From the NCBI GenBank assembly GCA_963753815.1, contig CAVWDU010000004.1:310001-374000 (forward strand): DNA of 64,000 nt. The letters are read 5' to 3'. The stretch comes from CAVWDU01 sp963753815 (lineage in GTDB: Bacteria > Pseudomonadota > Gammaproteobacteria > Pseudomonadales > Halieaceae). This document shows, piece by piece, positions 1 to 9,378 of the stretch (within the stretch, counting starts at the first letter, position 1; each line of letters starts with the position of its first letter). The notes beneath the pieces are model-generated. The model was not told the origin of the DNA and did no database searches. It worked only from the letters and a program-made list of their open reading frames with translations. Position numbers and translations under genes: made by a program.

Positions 1-24
1 GTTCGATCCAGGAGGTAGCATGCG

Positions 25-951
25 ATGTCCCTGATTCTAGATGCCCTGCAGCGGGCCCAACGGGAACCCCGATCACGCGATGGCGTACCCGGCGTAGACA
101 GCCTGCATCTCCCTGGGCAGCGTGAAACCGGTGGCTGGCGCCGGGCCCTGCCCTGGATCGCACTCGCCGTCGCGCTCATCGCGGTGGCCGGGTTGTTGTG
201 GGAGCGCCGCTCCGCGACGGCTCCGGTTGATGCCCGCCCGGCGGTGCGCGAGCAACCGGCGGGCCCGGGAGCGGCCAGTGCCGCTGTCCCGGAAGCGACT
301 TCGCGACCCGGCAACCCGGCGGATGAACCGGCGGTCGGGGCGGTGCCGTCGACTGGTGCAAACAAACGACCGGCGCCCATCGAATCGTCACCCGCGGTGG
401 AGTCTGCCGTCGACGCACCGCGGGTATCCGGGCCTTCGTCGACCGGGCTGCCGCTTCCCGAGCCGGCTGTTACCGCGCTCTATCAGCGCTCCAGTAGCGC
501 AACGCGCAGCCCGGCCGCTGCCGAGACGCCCGTTGCGGAGGAACCGGTTGCCGCCGCGCCGCCCGATGGTGGCGATGCCCCGGTGCGGCAAACGCAGCGG
601 GTGGCTGACGCCGTCGCGGAGGCGACACCCCCGAGTAAACCGGATATCGAAGCGCTGGTAGCAAAGGCGGAGTCTGCGCTAGCGCAGAGCAAACTCAGCG
701 AGCACCCGTCGCCGTTCCTGTCCGAACTGTCGCAGGTCGACAAGGACGCCGTGCCGACGATTTACTACAGCCGGCACGAGTACAACGCACAGGGTGGGGC
801 GACGGTCGTTTTGAACGGCCAGTCCCTGGCAGCAGGCGAGGCGGTCGGCGGTGGCGTCAGGGTGGAGGAAATCCTCGAGGATTCCGTGGTGTTGAGCCAC
901 CACGGAGTGGAGTTTCGGCTCAAGGCGTTGAACAGCTGGGTGAATCTCTAA
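25..951 (+). CDS. gspB: General secretion pathway protein B (GspB-like)
   Basis: This 308-residue protein looks like GspB, the inner-membrane partner of the ATPase GspA in type II secretion, where the pair helps place the GspD secretin. The N-terminus (MSLILDAL) is typical of the family. One membrane helix lies at about residues 43-59. A long Pro/Ala/Glu-rich periplasmic linker follows to about 225, and the conserved GspB C-terminal domain covers roughly 235-308, with an LNGQSLAAGE stretch and a hydrophobic end (SWVNL). The start has a GGAGG ribosome site 9 bases upstream, at 11-15. No other gsp gene lies in the window; gspA would be expected just to the left. Family assignment is good; the secretion role is inferred. 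Confidence 0.85.
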   Translation: MSLILDALQRAQREPRSRDGVPGVDSLHLPGQRETGGWRRALPWIALAVALIAVAGLLWERRSATAPVDARPAVREQPAGPGAASAAVPEATSRPGNPADEPAVGAVPSTGANKRPAPIESSPAVESAVDAPRVSGPSSTGLPLPEPAVTALYQRSSSATRSPAAAETPVAEEPVAAAPPDGGDAPVRQTQRVADAVAEATPPSKPDIEALVAKAESALAQSKLSEHPSPFLSELSQVDKDAVPTIYYSRHEYNAQGGATVVLNGQSLAAGEAVGGGVRVEEILEDSVVLSHHGVEFRLKALNSWVNL

Positions 952-968
952 CTGCCGGCCCGTTCCGC

Positions 969-2417
969 TTACCTGATCTCAGCCAGCCCGAGGTAGTCGC
1001 GCATCAAGTCGAACAGCTCCGGTTGTCGCAGGAAGCTCGGTACCCATTCCCGGCCGACGGCATTGGCGTAGAGCGGTACGCTGGCTCCCGTATGTTCCTC
1101 GTAGGGAAAGTTGTTGGTCGCGTAGTTAATCCCCATGATCCCGCCCTCGGGCGTGATAACCCTCGCCAGATGGCCCGGCGTATAGACAGGCACGGGGTAG
1201 GCAGCATAGTGAGTGGTTTCCGGGACGAGTTGCGCGGCGTGGGTATGATCCGCGGTCACCAGGATCAACGTGTCGGGGTTGTCGCGTGCGAAGTCGAGTG
1301 CACTGACGAGTGCTTCCTGCAATTGCGCGACCTCGCCGATGGAGCCACAGGGCCTGCGCTCGTGTGACTGTTTGTCGATCGAGGCAGACTCCACCATGAG
1401 GAAGAAGCCACGCTGATTCCCACGCGACAGGTGTGCCAGCGCGGTCTCCGTCATCGCCTTGAGCGAGGGTGTGTTTCCGTAGGCGGGATTCGCCTCACAG
1501 CTCATCGGTTCGGGGAGGGTGACCTTGCCCAGATGATCGCTGACCTGGTTGAGCAGGTCGGGCCTGGGGCGCTCGGCCACGCGGTCCCCGCTGCCTCGCA
1601 GGCGCACCGGCAGAGTACCTGGCGCGAACAGGCCAAGCACGCGCGGCGGTGAGTCGGCGTCCAGCTCATTGAGCTGCCCGACCACGTGAAACCCGTTTTT
1701 GCTGGCCAGATCCAGCACGGTTCCATGGCCAGTTTCCGCCGGGTGGAGAAAGTGCTTCCTGCCTCCGCCGAGGAGAATGTCCATCCCCGATTCGGCCAGC
1801 TGCTCGGCGATCGAGCCGGCGCCGCCATTGGCCTTGAGGTGCTGACGGCATTCGCCGAGGTAAATCGTCTTGTAGATCACGCTGTTCATCTGCGAGGGGT
1901 TTTCGCAGCGCCTGAAGTTGATGTGTGCCGCGAACGCAGCGGGGGTGGCGTCTGTCACGCTGGCGGTGGTGACCAGACCGGTCCTGTAACCCCGCGCTGT
2001 GGCCAGCTCGACGATATTCGGTAGCACATTCCCTGAGCCCGCGGCGGTACCGATTCTGCCCCGGCTTGTCACTTCCCCCGTAGCCATGGCTGTTGCCGTG
2101 TTGGCCGAATCGGCCACATAGTCGGGCCCGCCATCGACGCTATCCTCCACACCGAGTACCTGCACCGTAGCCCGCACCGGCAGTGTGTCGAGCCGCAGCT
2201 TGCCGGCTGCGCCCGCGAGGTAGTTGCGCGCGATGGTGATCTGGTGTTCTCCCATGCCATCGCCGATCAGCAGGATGACGTGGCGGGGCCCCGCGTCCTG
2301 GGCGGGCAGCGTAGCGGCAGCGTCGGCCCGCAGTGGTGCGGTCACCACTGCGCAGAGGGTGACACACAGGACGAGCAGTGGCACCGGGGTGATGAGACGG
2401 GCAGGGTGCAGGGACAT
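969..2417 (-). CDS. Alkaline phosphatase, secreted (PhoA family)
   Basis: This 482-residue periplasmic or secreted alkaline phosphatase hydrolyses phosphomonoesters to release phosphate. The frame is open for 60 more codons upstream, but I chose the ATG at 2417 because it has a GGAG ribosome site and begins a clear signal peptide (hydrophobic residues 12-26, cleavage near ADA at 31-33). The metal-binding GDGMG motif is at 52-56. The nucleophile serine is S104 in VADSANTATAMATG. A GGGRKHF motif and the late TADHTH metal site are also present. It lies 89 bases downstream of the exopolyphosphatase gene on the same strand, so the two could be co-expressed for phosphate scavenging. No Pho box was identified. 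Confidence 0.9.
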   Translation of the reverse strand: MSLHPARLITPVPLLVLCVTLCAVVTAPLRADAAATLPAQDAGPRHVILLIGDGMGEHQITIARNYLAGAAGKLRLDTLPVRATVQVLGVEDSVDGGPDYVADSANTATAMATGEVTSRGRIGTAAGSGNVLPNIVELATARGYRTGLVTTASVTDATPAAFAAHINFRRCENPSQMNSVIYKTIYLGECRQHLKANGGAGSIAEQLAESGMDILLGGGRKHFLHPAETGHGTVLDLASKNGFHVVGQLNELDADSPPRVLGLFAPGTLPVRLRGSGDRVAERPRPDLLNQVSDHLGKVTLPEPMSCEANPAYGNTPSLKAMTETALAHLSRGNQRGFFLMVESASIDKQSHERRPCGSIGEVAQLQEALVSALDFARDNPDTLILVTADHTHAAQLVPETTHYAAYPVPVYTPGHLARVITPEGGIMGINYATNNFPYEEHTGASVPLYANAVGREWVPSFLRQPELFDLMRDYLGLAEIR

Positions 2418-2506
2418 AGGGCTCCACGGGGTCAAATGCTGTCCGGTATTTAGCACAGCCGCCGGGGTGCTGCAAATACTGGCGAAGGCGACGTGGCGCC
2501 CTGGGC

Positions 2507-4012
2507 TCAACTGACGCGCAGCTTGATGCCGAGTCGGCCCAACACCTGTTGCTCCTGCTTGAGCTCCCTCGCTGTCAACGGATGCTCCTCCAGCCACCCT
2601 TCTGGAAAGTTGAGGGTCAGCGCGGCAGCTTTGGCATTGATGGAAAAGTCAGGCAGTTTCTGCAGCTGCTCGACATACTTGAAGCTCGTTGCGAGGCGAA
2701 ACAGGGTAAGGAGATAGACCACGCGTTGCTGCTCGGCGGCAGGTATCGCCGTCAGCGGTTCATCGGGCAGTTTGCCCCTGTGCCCGTTGGCGAGCACGGC
2801 CAGGTGCTCCTGTTCCTCCTGGGAAAAACCCGGGAGGTCCGCGTTCCGCAGCAGGTAGGCGGAGTGCCGGTTGAAGTGTTTGTGCGCGATGGCCATGCCA
2901 ATCTCGTGCGTACAGGCGGCCCAGTGCAGCAGTTCCCAATCGGCGGCGCTCAGCTCCCAACGCTTGCGGCAGCCGTCGAACAGCGTACGTGCCCGCCGTT
3001 CGACGATGCCGGCGGTATCGGTATCGACCGAATAGCGCTGCATCAGCGCATTCACGGTGCGCTCGCGCACGTCCTCATGGCTGAGCCGTCCCATGAGGTC
3101 GTAGATTACACCTTCCCGAAGCGCTCCTGGCGAGCAGCGCATGTGTTCGATATCGAGGATGTCGAACAGCGCCCGGGTGATGGCTACGCCGGGAACAATG
3201 ACGTTGCGCCGCTGATCGCTCAGGCCATCGAGACGAATGTCTTCCATGCGCTTGAATTTGAGCAGCTTCTTTTCCAGCTTTTCCAATCCTTCCGGCGTGA
3301 TGCCCTTGCCGCCCAGTTCGTGCAGCTCGAGCAGGCCTTCGATAGAGCGCAGCGTGCCGGAGGAACCGACACACTCGGCCCAGTGTTTCGAGTGAAAATC
3401 CCGTCTGATGGACGAGAGTTCGAGGCAGGCGCGTTCATAGGCCTGGCGGAAGTTTGCCTTGCTGATCCTGCCCTTGGCGAAGTAGGCCTGTCCGTATGAC
3501 ACACAGCCCATCTGCAGGCTTTCCAGGCTTTGCGGCTCAAAGCGCTGGCCGATGATCAGCTCTGTGCTGCCGCCACCGATGTCGATAACCAGGCGCGAAT
3601 GGGCATCATCCGCAAGCGTGTGGGCCACCCCCAGATAGACGAGCCGGGCCTCTTCCCGCCCGTAGATCACATCGATCCTGGTGCCGAGAATGCGCTTGGC
3701 CGGGCCGATGAAGTCACTGCGATTACCGGCCTGGCGCAGGGCGTTGGTCCCCACAGCCCTCACCCGCTCGGGTTCGACGCTGCCCAGCAGCTGGGCAAAG
3801 CGGGCCAGACAATCGAGGCCGCGCTGGATGGCCTCCTGACTGAGGCGGTCATTCTCGAGCCCTGCGCCCAGCTGAACTTTTTCGGCCAGCGCTTCCACCG
3901 GCCGCATTTCACCGTGCTCAACCTTGGCAATGAGCAGGTGGAAGGAGTTGCTGCCAAGGTCCAGCGCCGCGAGCAGGCTGCCGTCTGAAAGTGGGGTCGC
4001 GTCTTTGTCCAA
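2507..4012 (-). CDS. ppx: Exopolyphosphatase (Ppx/GppA family)
   Basis: This 501-residue enzyme of the Ppx/GppA family removes terminal phosphates from inorganic polyphosphate; some members hydrolyse pppGpp. The ASKHA phosphate-1 motif LDLGSN is at about 17-22 and the phosphate-2 motif IDIGGGSTELIIG near 145. The C-terminal half is a helical HD-like region with an HEIG segment. Its length matches gammaproteobacterial Ppx rather than short GppA-only proteins, but the two are hard to separate by eye. No ppk gene is in the window. It sits between the alanine racemase gene (200 bases upstream) and the alkaline phosphatase gene downstream, all on the minus strand. Confidence 0.88.
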   Translation of the reverse strand: MDKDATPLSDGSLLAALDLGSNSFHLLIAKVEHGEMRPVEALAEKVQLGAGLENDRLSQEAIQRGLDCLARFAQLLGSVEPERVRAVGTNALRQAGNRSDFIGPAKRILGTRIDVIYGREEARLVYLGVAHTLADDAHSRLVIDIGGGSTELIIGQRFEPQSLESLQMGCVSYGQAYFAKGRISKANFRQAYERACLELSSIRRDFHSKHWAECVGSSGTLRSIEGLLELHELGGKGITPEGLEKLEKKLLKFKRMEDIRLDGLSDQRRNVIVPGVAITRALFDILDIEHMRCSPGALREGVIYDLMGRLSHEDVRERTVNALMQRYSVDTDTAGIVERRARTLFDGCRKRWELSAADWELLHWAACTHEIGMAIAHKHFNRHSAYLLRNADLPGFSQEEQEHLAVLANGHRGKLPDEPLTAIPAAEQQRVVYLLTLFRLATSFKYVEQLQKLPDFSINAKAAALTLNFPEGWLEEHPLTARELKQEQQVLGRLGIKLRVS

Positions 4013-4211
4013 TGTCGGGCGGAATCCTGCGGGTTTAGTAGCGGCTATGGTAAATCATTGTCGGCGGTCGCGCACACCATCGGGAAAGGCAGGATCCGTC
4101 TGTGGCTGTGCTGCGAGCACAACCGGCCTGGCGCTGTGGCGTCGATGCCGATCACCCGTATATTCAAGCAGCATCGGCGCGGCGGCGCCCGTGGTGACCG
4201 GGCGGAGCGAT

Positions 4212-5291
4212 TCAGGCAACAACCCTGGGGGTTCTCATCGGCATGCGGGTGGTGAGTTCATAGCCGATGGTGCCGGCGCTCGCAGCGACCTCGTTCAATG
4301 GCAGACCGTCACCCCAGGCCACCACCGGGTCGCCGATGTTGACCGGGGGCAGGTCGGTCACATCGATCGTGATCATGTCCATTGAGACACGCCCTGCCAG
4401 TGGCGCCCGCTGGCCGTTGACCAGCACCGGTGTTCCGTTCGCCGCGAGCCGCGGGTAGCCGTCGCCGTAGCCGATCGTCGCCGTGGCGATCACTGATTCA
4501 CGCTCGGCCCGCCAGGTGGCCCCGTAACCGACGGTTTCACCGGCCGCGACCCCGGTGGTGGAAATGATGGCAGAACACAGGGTCATCACCGGTCGCAGGG
4601 CCGTGTCTACGGGGGAGGGGCATGCCAGCGGCGAGTTGCCATAAAGCATATAGCCGGGTCTGACCCAATCGTAGTGCGCCTCTGGCCAGGCCATCACTGC
4701 GGCGGAGTTGGCGGCACTGCGCGGGGTGTCGAAGGGCCGGGTCGCTGTCTCGAAGCGGGCTATCTGGACCCGGGTCTGCTCACTATCGAGATCGTCAGCC
4801 GAAGCAAAGTGGGTGCTCAGTACCGGCGAACCCGCCGCGGCCCGGCTGGCCGTAATGCGGCTGTGGAATTCGGAGACCTGCCGGGGATCAATGCCGAGTC
4901 GATGCATTCCGGTGTCAATTTTCAACCAGCAGGACAATGGCGTGGACGTCCTCGCCGCCTCCAGCCAGCGCAGCTGGGTTTCGTTGTCTATGGTGATCCA
5001 GAATCCGGCGCGCGCGGCAGTATGCAGCTCATCTGCCTCGAAGACGCCTTCCATCAGCAGGACGGGTTTGGTCACGCCCGACTCCCGCAGTTCCAGCGCC
5101 TCCTCGATGCTGGCTACCGCCAGGGCATCCACGCACGGTTCCAGCGCCCGAGCGACGGTGACCGCACCGTGACCATAGGCGTTCGCCTTGACCACGCCCA
5201 TTATCCGCGCGCCGGGTGCGAGCCCGCGGACAGTGGCGGCGTTCTCCGCGAGTGCCCCGAGGTTCAGCCTGGCCTGGTTCGGTCTCGCCAT
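4212..5291 (-). CDS. alr: Alanine racemase
   Basis: This 359-residue PLP enzyme interconverts L- and D-alanine. The PLP lysine is K35 in VVKANAYGHG, and the opposing catalytic tyrosine is Y256 in VGYGATW. The usual C-terminal beta-domain follows (GRVSMDMI, then GDPVVAWG). I chose the ATG at 5291 because the frame upstream of it is unlike the family and because this ATG overlaps the stop of the preceding aminotransferase gene as TGATG. It is the last gene of the D-amino-acid/5-oxoproline operon. There it could feed or drain the D-alanine made by the aminotransferase, which suggests a catabolic role, although supply of cell-wall D-alanine cannot be excluded. Confidence 0.95.
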   Translation of the reverse strand: MARPNQARLNLGALAENAATVRGLAPGARIMGVVKANAYGHGAVTVARALEPCVDALAVASIEEALELRESGVTKPVLLMEGVFEADELHTAARAGFWITIDNETQLRWLEAARTSTPLSCWLKIDTGMHRLGIDPRQVSEFHSRITASRAAAGSPVLSTHFASADDLDSEQTRVQIARFETATRPFDTPRSAANSAAVMAWPEAHYDWVRPGYMLYGNSPLACPSPVDTALRPVMTLCSAIISTTGVAAGETVGYGATWRAERESVIATATIGYGDGYPRLAANGTPVLVNGQRAPLAGRVSMDMITIDVTDLPPVNIGDPVVAWGDGLPLNEVAASAGTIGYELTTRMPMRTPRVVA

Positions 5292-6148
5292 CAGTAATCG
5301 AACTTGTGGGCACTGTACAACTTTTGCGCCGCCAGCCACACGTCGCCCACCTCGCCATCACCGACCGGCGCGCCGTCGATTTCGATGACCGGCGCCAGTT
5401 CCTTGCTCGAACTGCTGATCCAGACTTCATCGGCGCGGCGCAGTTCGTCGAGGGAAATCTCCCGCTCATCGACGGGAATGTCGCCGTGCTGGCGCAGGAT
5501 CGAGAGTATCAGCTGGCGGGTAATCCCGGGCAGTTTCTGGTTGTCCAGCGGAGGCGTTGCCACGACACCGTTGCTGACCACGAACACGTTACACGCCGCG
5601 GCCTCGGTAATCTCGCCCCGGGCGTTGTATAGAATGGTTTCACTGTTGCCGCGCGCGTGCCCGAACTGGTAGTGCATCACGTTGCCCAACAGCGCCGTCG
5701 ACTTGATATGGCAGCGCTTCCAACGCAGGTCCTCGCTCGTCGACACCTTGAAGCAGGTAGCAGCATTTTTGTCGGCAACCTGGCCCGGTGGTATCTCGAA
5801 AGTGAATGCGTAAACAGTGGGCCGCAACCCGACGGGATAGGCATGGGCGCGCTGTGTGTCCGCGCCCCGGCTGACGTGAAGATAGATGGCGAGATTGCCG
5901 CTGCCGTTGCGCCGGACCAGCTGCTCGGCAATGTTGAGCCAGCCCGCCGGATCGAAGGGTGCGGGAATCTCCAGCGCGCTGAGGCCGTCCCGCATACGCT
6001 GGATGTGGGGGGCGAAGCCCACCATGCGACCCTGGTAGGAAGGGATCACCTCATAGATGCCGTCGCCGAAGAGAAAGCCGCGGTCCATCGGTGAAATCCG
6101 TGCCTCGCCCATCGGCAGGTAATCGCCGTTCAAATAGACAATGCTCAT
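5291..6148 (-). CDS. D-amino-acid aminotransferase (class IV)
   Basis: This 285-residue fold-type IV PLP transaminase most resembles bacterial D-amino-acid aminotransferase, which interconverts D-alanine plus 2-oxoglutarate with pyruvate plus D-glutamate. The PLP lysine is K149 in the WKRCHIKSTALLGN segment, a context typical of D-amino-acid enzymes rather than branched-chain ones. The N-terminal GFLFGDGIYEV motif at 24-34 and the PPLDNQKLPGITR segment are family hallmarks. The ATG at 6148 overlaps the upstream stop by four bases (ATGA), and the gene ends in a one-base overlap with alr. Branched-chain or 4-amino-4-deoxychorismate lyase activities are alternatives, but the neighbours favour D-amino acids. 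Confidence 0.85.
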   Translation of the reverse strand: MSIVYLNGDYLPMGEARISPMDRGFLFGDGIYEVIPSYQGRMVGFAPHIQRMRDGLSALEIPAPFDPAGWLNIAEQLVRRNGSGNLAIYLHVSRGADTQRAHAYPVGLRPTVYAFTFEIPPGQVADKNAATCFKVSTSEDLRWKRCHIKSTALLGNVMHYQFGHARGNSETILYNARGEITEAAACNVFVVSNGVVATPPLDNQKLPGITRQLILSILRQHGDIPVDEREISLDELRRADEVWISSSSKELAPVIEIDGAPVGDGEVGDVWLAAQKLYSAHKFDY

Positions 6149-7017
6149 GGCGTGTGTTGGTCCTGGTCGGGTGAAAGTTTGCTGGCGAATCCTGTCAGGC
6201 AACGAAGTTCCTGTATCAGGCCGCTGCACTCAGAGAGTGGCAGCCCGTCCTCGGTCAGCGTGTTTTCGCGGGTGACGCCGTCCACGCTGCCGCGTGCCGA
6301 GAGAAACGCGAGGAGGGAGGCCGGGGAGACGTCTGCGAGCAGGTCGCGTTTGACCAGCCAGCCAAGCAGGCTGATGAGGCCATACGCTCCCCAGTTGGAT
6401 ACATCGGCAACCAGTAGCTCATCGCAACCGGTGCGTGATCCCCGGATGTCGAGTTGCCGGGTCACCTCGGCAATCCTGCCCATGCCGATTTCATTGCCCC
6501 CGTCACCGATCGCGATCGTGGGGCAGTCTGCCATAGACAGGAAAGGGTCGAAGATCGCACAGGCATCGCTGATATCCTCGCCGCGCATATTGTAGTAGTG
6601 GCCGTCATCGTGCATGCCGGGATGCTCGATTGCAACGACCGCGGTAGGTCGGAGTTTACCGAGCGTTGCGGCGGCTTCCGCTTCGGCTTCGGCCAGGTCG
6701 TTGGCGACAAGCGGCAAGACCCGGTAGTGGTTTTCCAGGGCCTGGTACAGCGGGGGTCCACAGGCAAGCCAGGGTTCGCCGCCCAGTGCAGAGAGTGCGT
6801 CGTACAGCGCGATCGCACCGGGCGGGCCGTCGGTCTCGAAGGTACCTGCCACCGGGAACCCGGTGCCGACCAGCACGCGCTCCCCGTTGTCGAGCAGGTG
6901 TCGTGCCGCGCGCAGATAATAGCCCGGGGCGAGCGCCGCGCTGGCGAGCTGCATCTGCCGCGGGTTACGCGATACCAGCAGCGATTCTATGGTGCGACTG
7001 AGCGCCAGTTCGTTCAT
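6145..7017 (-). CDS. DUF4392 protein, D-glutamate cyclase-like
   Basis: This 290-residue protein matches the DUF4392 family, which forms the C-terminal half of animal D-glutamate cyclase (DGLUCY), the enzyme that converts D-glutamate to 5-oxo-D-proline. The visible hallmarks are a glycine-rich segment with TGFPVAGTFETDGPPGA at 52-68 and GDGGNEIGMG at 171-180. It is soluble with no signal peptide. The start overlaps the pxpC stop as ATGA, and the end overlaps the aminotransferase start as ATGA, so translation of the three is probably coupled. The matching N-terminal half of the animal protein (DUF1445) is the first gene of the same operon. Enzyme activity is inferred from family and context. 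Confidence 0.82.
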   Translation of the reverse strand: MNELALSRTIESLLVSRNPRQMQLASAALAPGYYLRAARHLLDNGERVLVGTGFPVAGTFETDGPPGAIALYDALSALGGEPWLACGPPLYQALENHYRVLPLVANDLAEAEAEAAATLGKLRPTAVVAIEHPGMHDDGHYYNMRGEDISDACAIFDPFLSMADCPTIAIGDGGNEIGMGRIAEVTRQLDIRGSRTGCDELLVADVSNWGAYGLISLLGWLVKRDLLADVSPASLLAFLSARGSVDGVTRENTLTEDGLPLSECSGLIQELRCLTGFASKLSPDQDQHTP

Positions 7018-7952
7018 CGGTGACGCTCGAGCAGGGTTTGGCGGGTGCGAAATCCAGCGGCCAGGTGAAGGGTATTATGTGCTGCATGCGGCGTGATCGG
7101 GGCGAAGTGCACCACGCCCCCGGGGCGCATCTGTGCCAGGCGTGCGGCATCCAGCGAGAGTGCCGAACCGATCTTGGGATAGCCGCCGATCGTCTGGCGA
7201 TCGTTGAGCAATACGATGGGTTGCCCGTCAGCGGGGATCTGGATTGCGCCGTGGCAGATACCCTCGGAGAGAATTCCGTCCAGCTCGCACCGGATCGGTG
7301 TGCCCTCGAGGCGATAACCCATGCGGTCGCAGCGTTCGCTCACGGTAAAGGCCTGGCTGAAAAACCGGCGTTGGTCCAGTCGGCTGAAGGCGTGCTGTTG
7401 GTAGCCCGGCACAACCCGGACCGTGATCTGTTCCTGGTAGCGGGGTTGGCAATAAGGGGGGAGGTAGAGCGCGCGCCGCCGGGAGACCGTAGCGCATTCG
7501 ATCACGTCGGCTGGGTGCAGCCTGTCACCGCCAAGGCCGCCGATCTTTTCGCGCACCACAGTGGCGGTGCTGCCAAAACTCGGCGGTACCTGGAAACCCT
7601 CGGCCACGCCGAGGTACGCGCGGCAACCCCGGCTCGCGTAGCCCAGAGCGAGAGTCTGGCCGGCCTGCAGTCGGTGCACTTCCCAACGCGTGTGCTCCCT
7701 GCCATCGATGGCCAATGGCATGTCGGCACCCGTCAGGCAGATGAATGTGTCGTCCAGCGCGGTGAGTTCCAGCCCGCCGAAGCTGATCTCGATACAGGTC
7801 GCGCCGACAGGGTTGGACAGCAGGCGGTTGCAGTAGTCGAAGGCTTCGCCGTCCAACGGCCCGCCATTGGTCAGGCCAATGCGGTGCCGCCCATAGCGTC
7901 CCCTGTCCTGCAACAGGCTGAGAATGCCGGGCTGCTCGATGCGCAGCGTCAC
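7014..7952 (-). CDS. pxpC: 5-oxoprolinase subunit PxpC (KipA/AHS2)
   Basis: This 312-residue protein is the large AHS2-domain subunit of the prokaryotic ATP-dependent 5-oxoprolinase PxpABC, which opens 5-oxo-L-proline to L-glutamate. The N-terminal signature RGRYGRHRIGLTNGGPLD (about 17-34) is typical, as is NDRQTIGGYPKIG near residue 250. The start is a GTG that overlaps the pxpB stop (GTGA), and the end overlaps the DUF4392 gene by four bases. Older annotations call this family an allophanate hydrolase subunit or a biotin-dependent carboxylase-like protein. The complete pxpABC set and the glutamate-related neighbours make oxoprolinase the better call. Confidence 0.92.
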   Translation of the reverse strand: MTLRIEQPGILSLLQDRGRYGRHRIGLTNGGPLDGEAFDYCNRLLSNPVGATCIEISFGGLELTALDDTFICLTGADMPLAIDGREHTRWEVHRLQAGQTLALGYASRGCRAYLGVAEGFQVPPSFGSTATVVREKIGGLGGDRLHPADVIECATVSRRRALYLPPYCQPRYQEQITVRVVPGYQQHAFSRLDQRRFFSQAFTVSERCDRMGYRLEGTPIRCELDGILSEGICHGAIQIPADGQPIVLLNDRQTIGGYPKIGSALSLDAARLAQMRPGGVVHFAPITPHAAHNTLHLAAGFRTRQTLLERHR

Positions 7953-8632
7953 GACAGCTCCCCGCCCAGTTCCAGGTATCGGGTCTTGTCGATGGGTTCG
8001 AAACGCACCTGGTCACCCACCGCGACCGGCATGGCAGGTTCCCGGTCCGGGTCGAACATCTTGACGGGGCAGCGGCCGATGAGGTTCCAGCCGCCGGGCG
8101 ATGTCGCCGGGTACACGGCGGTCTGGCGATCGGCAATCGCGACAGAACCCCTGGGTACACGGAGTCTCGGTGTGGAGAGCCGCGGCCGGGCAATACGCTC
8201 ATCGACCTCACCGAGGTAGGCGAAGCCCGGCGCGAAGCCAATCGCATAGACGCGGTAGGTCGTGGCAGCGTGCAACTCGACCACCTGTTCGGTACTTAAT
8301 TCACAGCTCGAAGCCAGAGACTCGAGATCGGCGCCCGCTTCCGCGGCGTAGTAAACCGGCAGCACGATTTCGCGCCCGGTGTCGGTCGTTGACGAGCCAA
8401 GTGCGGCTACGGCCGCGCGCACCCGGTGACTCACGCTCATGTGATCGGTGCGCAGTGCATCGTAGACAATCAACACCGATGCATAGGATGGGACGAGGTC
8501 GATGAGGTCATCGCCCAGGACGGTCTCGATGGCGGCCGCCGCGGCCTGCACGGTCGCCGAGAGCTCCGGGTCAACCTCGCTGCCCAGCCACAGCATAAGC
8601 GCGTTCTCCCCGACACTGTGCAGTTCCATCAC
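7949..8632 (-). CDS. pxpB: 5-oxoprolinase subunit PxpB (KipI/AHS1)
   Basis: This 227-residue AHS1-domain protein is the small partner of PxpC in the 5-oxoprolinase complex. The conserved YRVYAIGFAPGFAYLG segment is present, followed by RLRVPRGSVAIA and the SPGGWNLIGR motif. The coding frame can begin at a GTG at 8632 or the next codon, an ATG at 8629; both lie just past the pxpA stop at 8636, and the ATG may be the true start. The 3' end overlaps pxpC by four bases. KipI in Bacillus inhibits a sporulation kinase, but in this operon the enzyme role is far more likely. Confidence 0.92.
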   Translation of the reverse strand: MMELHSVGENALMLWLGSEVDPELSATVQAAAAAIETVLGDDLIDLVPSYASVLIVYDALRTDHMSVSHRVRAAVAALGSSTTDTGREIVLPVYYAAEAGADLESLASSCELSTEQVVELHAATTYRVYAIGFAPGFAYLGEVDERIARPRLSTPRLRVPRGSVAIADRQTAVYPATSPGGWNLIGRCPVKMFDPDREPAMPVAVGDQVRFEPIDKTRYLELGGELS

Positions 8633-8635
8633 CGT

Positions 8636-9367
8636 TCAGGCACCGTCGACCAGGGCCCGGATACTCGCGATGGCATTCACGCCCTCGAGATTATCTCCGT
8701 GCACGCAGAGACTGTCCGCGTGGATGGACAGTCGTTTGCCGGACGCTGTGGTCAGGCTGGCCGTATTCACCAGTTCACTGACCTGCTCGAGCATCCGCTC
8801 GCGGTCATGCACCGCTCCAGGCTGGCTGCGTGCCACCAGGCGGCCGCTGTCGTCGTAGCAGCGATCCGCGAAGGCCTCGAAGAGGAGGGCGATGCCCTTG
8901 TGTTCCGCCTCCTGTCGATGTGACCCGGCATCGGCGGTGGCCTGTAGCATCAGCGCCAGTGGCCGGTGGTACTCGGCAACCGCCCGCATGACGGTATCCC
9001 GCACGGTCTGTTTCGCCATCATGTCATTGTAAAGTGCGCCATGGGGTTTGACGTAGGTGATGCCGATGTCCTGGGCCAGGGCCATGCCGTCCAGTGCGGC
9101 AATCTGGTAGTGCAGCGCGGCGACCAGTTCATCGGCGCTCAGGTTCATCGATCGACGGCCGAAACCCACGAGGTCCGGGTAGGCGGGATGGGCGCCGACC
9201 CGGACGTTGTGCTCACGCGCCAGGGACAGGGTGCGCTGGATCGTCAGCGGGCAGCCGGCGTGAAAGCCGCAGGCGATGTTGGCCTGGTCGATGTGTGGCA
9301 TGACAGCTTCATCGAGCCCCATGGTCCAGCTGCCGTAGCTCTCACCCAGATCGCAATTGAGCAACAT
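8636..9367 (-). CDS. pxpA: 5-oxoprolinase subunit PxpA (LamB/YcsF)
   Basis: This 243-residue LamB/YcsF protein is the third subunit of 5-oxoprolinase. Motifs in order are NCDLGESYG near the N-terminus, NIACGFHAG, VGAHPAYPDL and VKPHGALYND, which supply the conserved Asp/His residues of the family, and SIHADSLCVHGDN near the C-terminus. Length matches E. coli PxpA. The start lies 11 bases after the DUF1445 stop, and the stop is 3-6 bases before pxpB. PxpA, PxpB and PxpC are encoded in order, so a whole 5-oxoprolinase is present. Confidence 0.93.
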   Translation of the reverse strand: MLLNCDLGESYGSWTMGLDEAVMPHIDQANIACGFHAGCPLTIQRTLSLAREHNVRVGAHPAYPDLVGFGRRSMNLSADELVAALHYQIAALDGMALAQDIGITYVKPHGALYNDMMAKQTVRDTVMRAVAEYHRPLALMLQATADAGSHRQEAEHKGIALLFEAFADRCYDDSGRLVARSQPGAVHDRERMLEQVSELVNTASLTTASGKRLSIHADSLCVHGDNLEGVNAIASIRALVDGA

Positions 9368-9378
9368 CGTCTATTCCC

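Noticed and set aside
2418..2597. Upstream extension of the alkaline phosphatase frame
   Set aside because: It lacks family similarity, has no ribosome site at its start and would bury the signal peptide.
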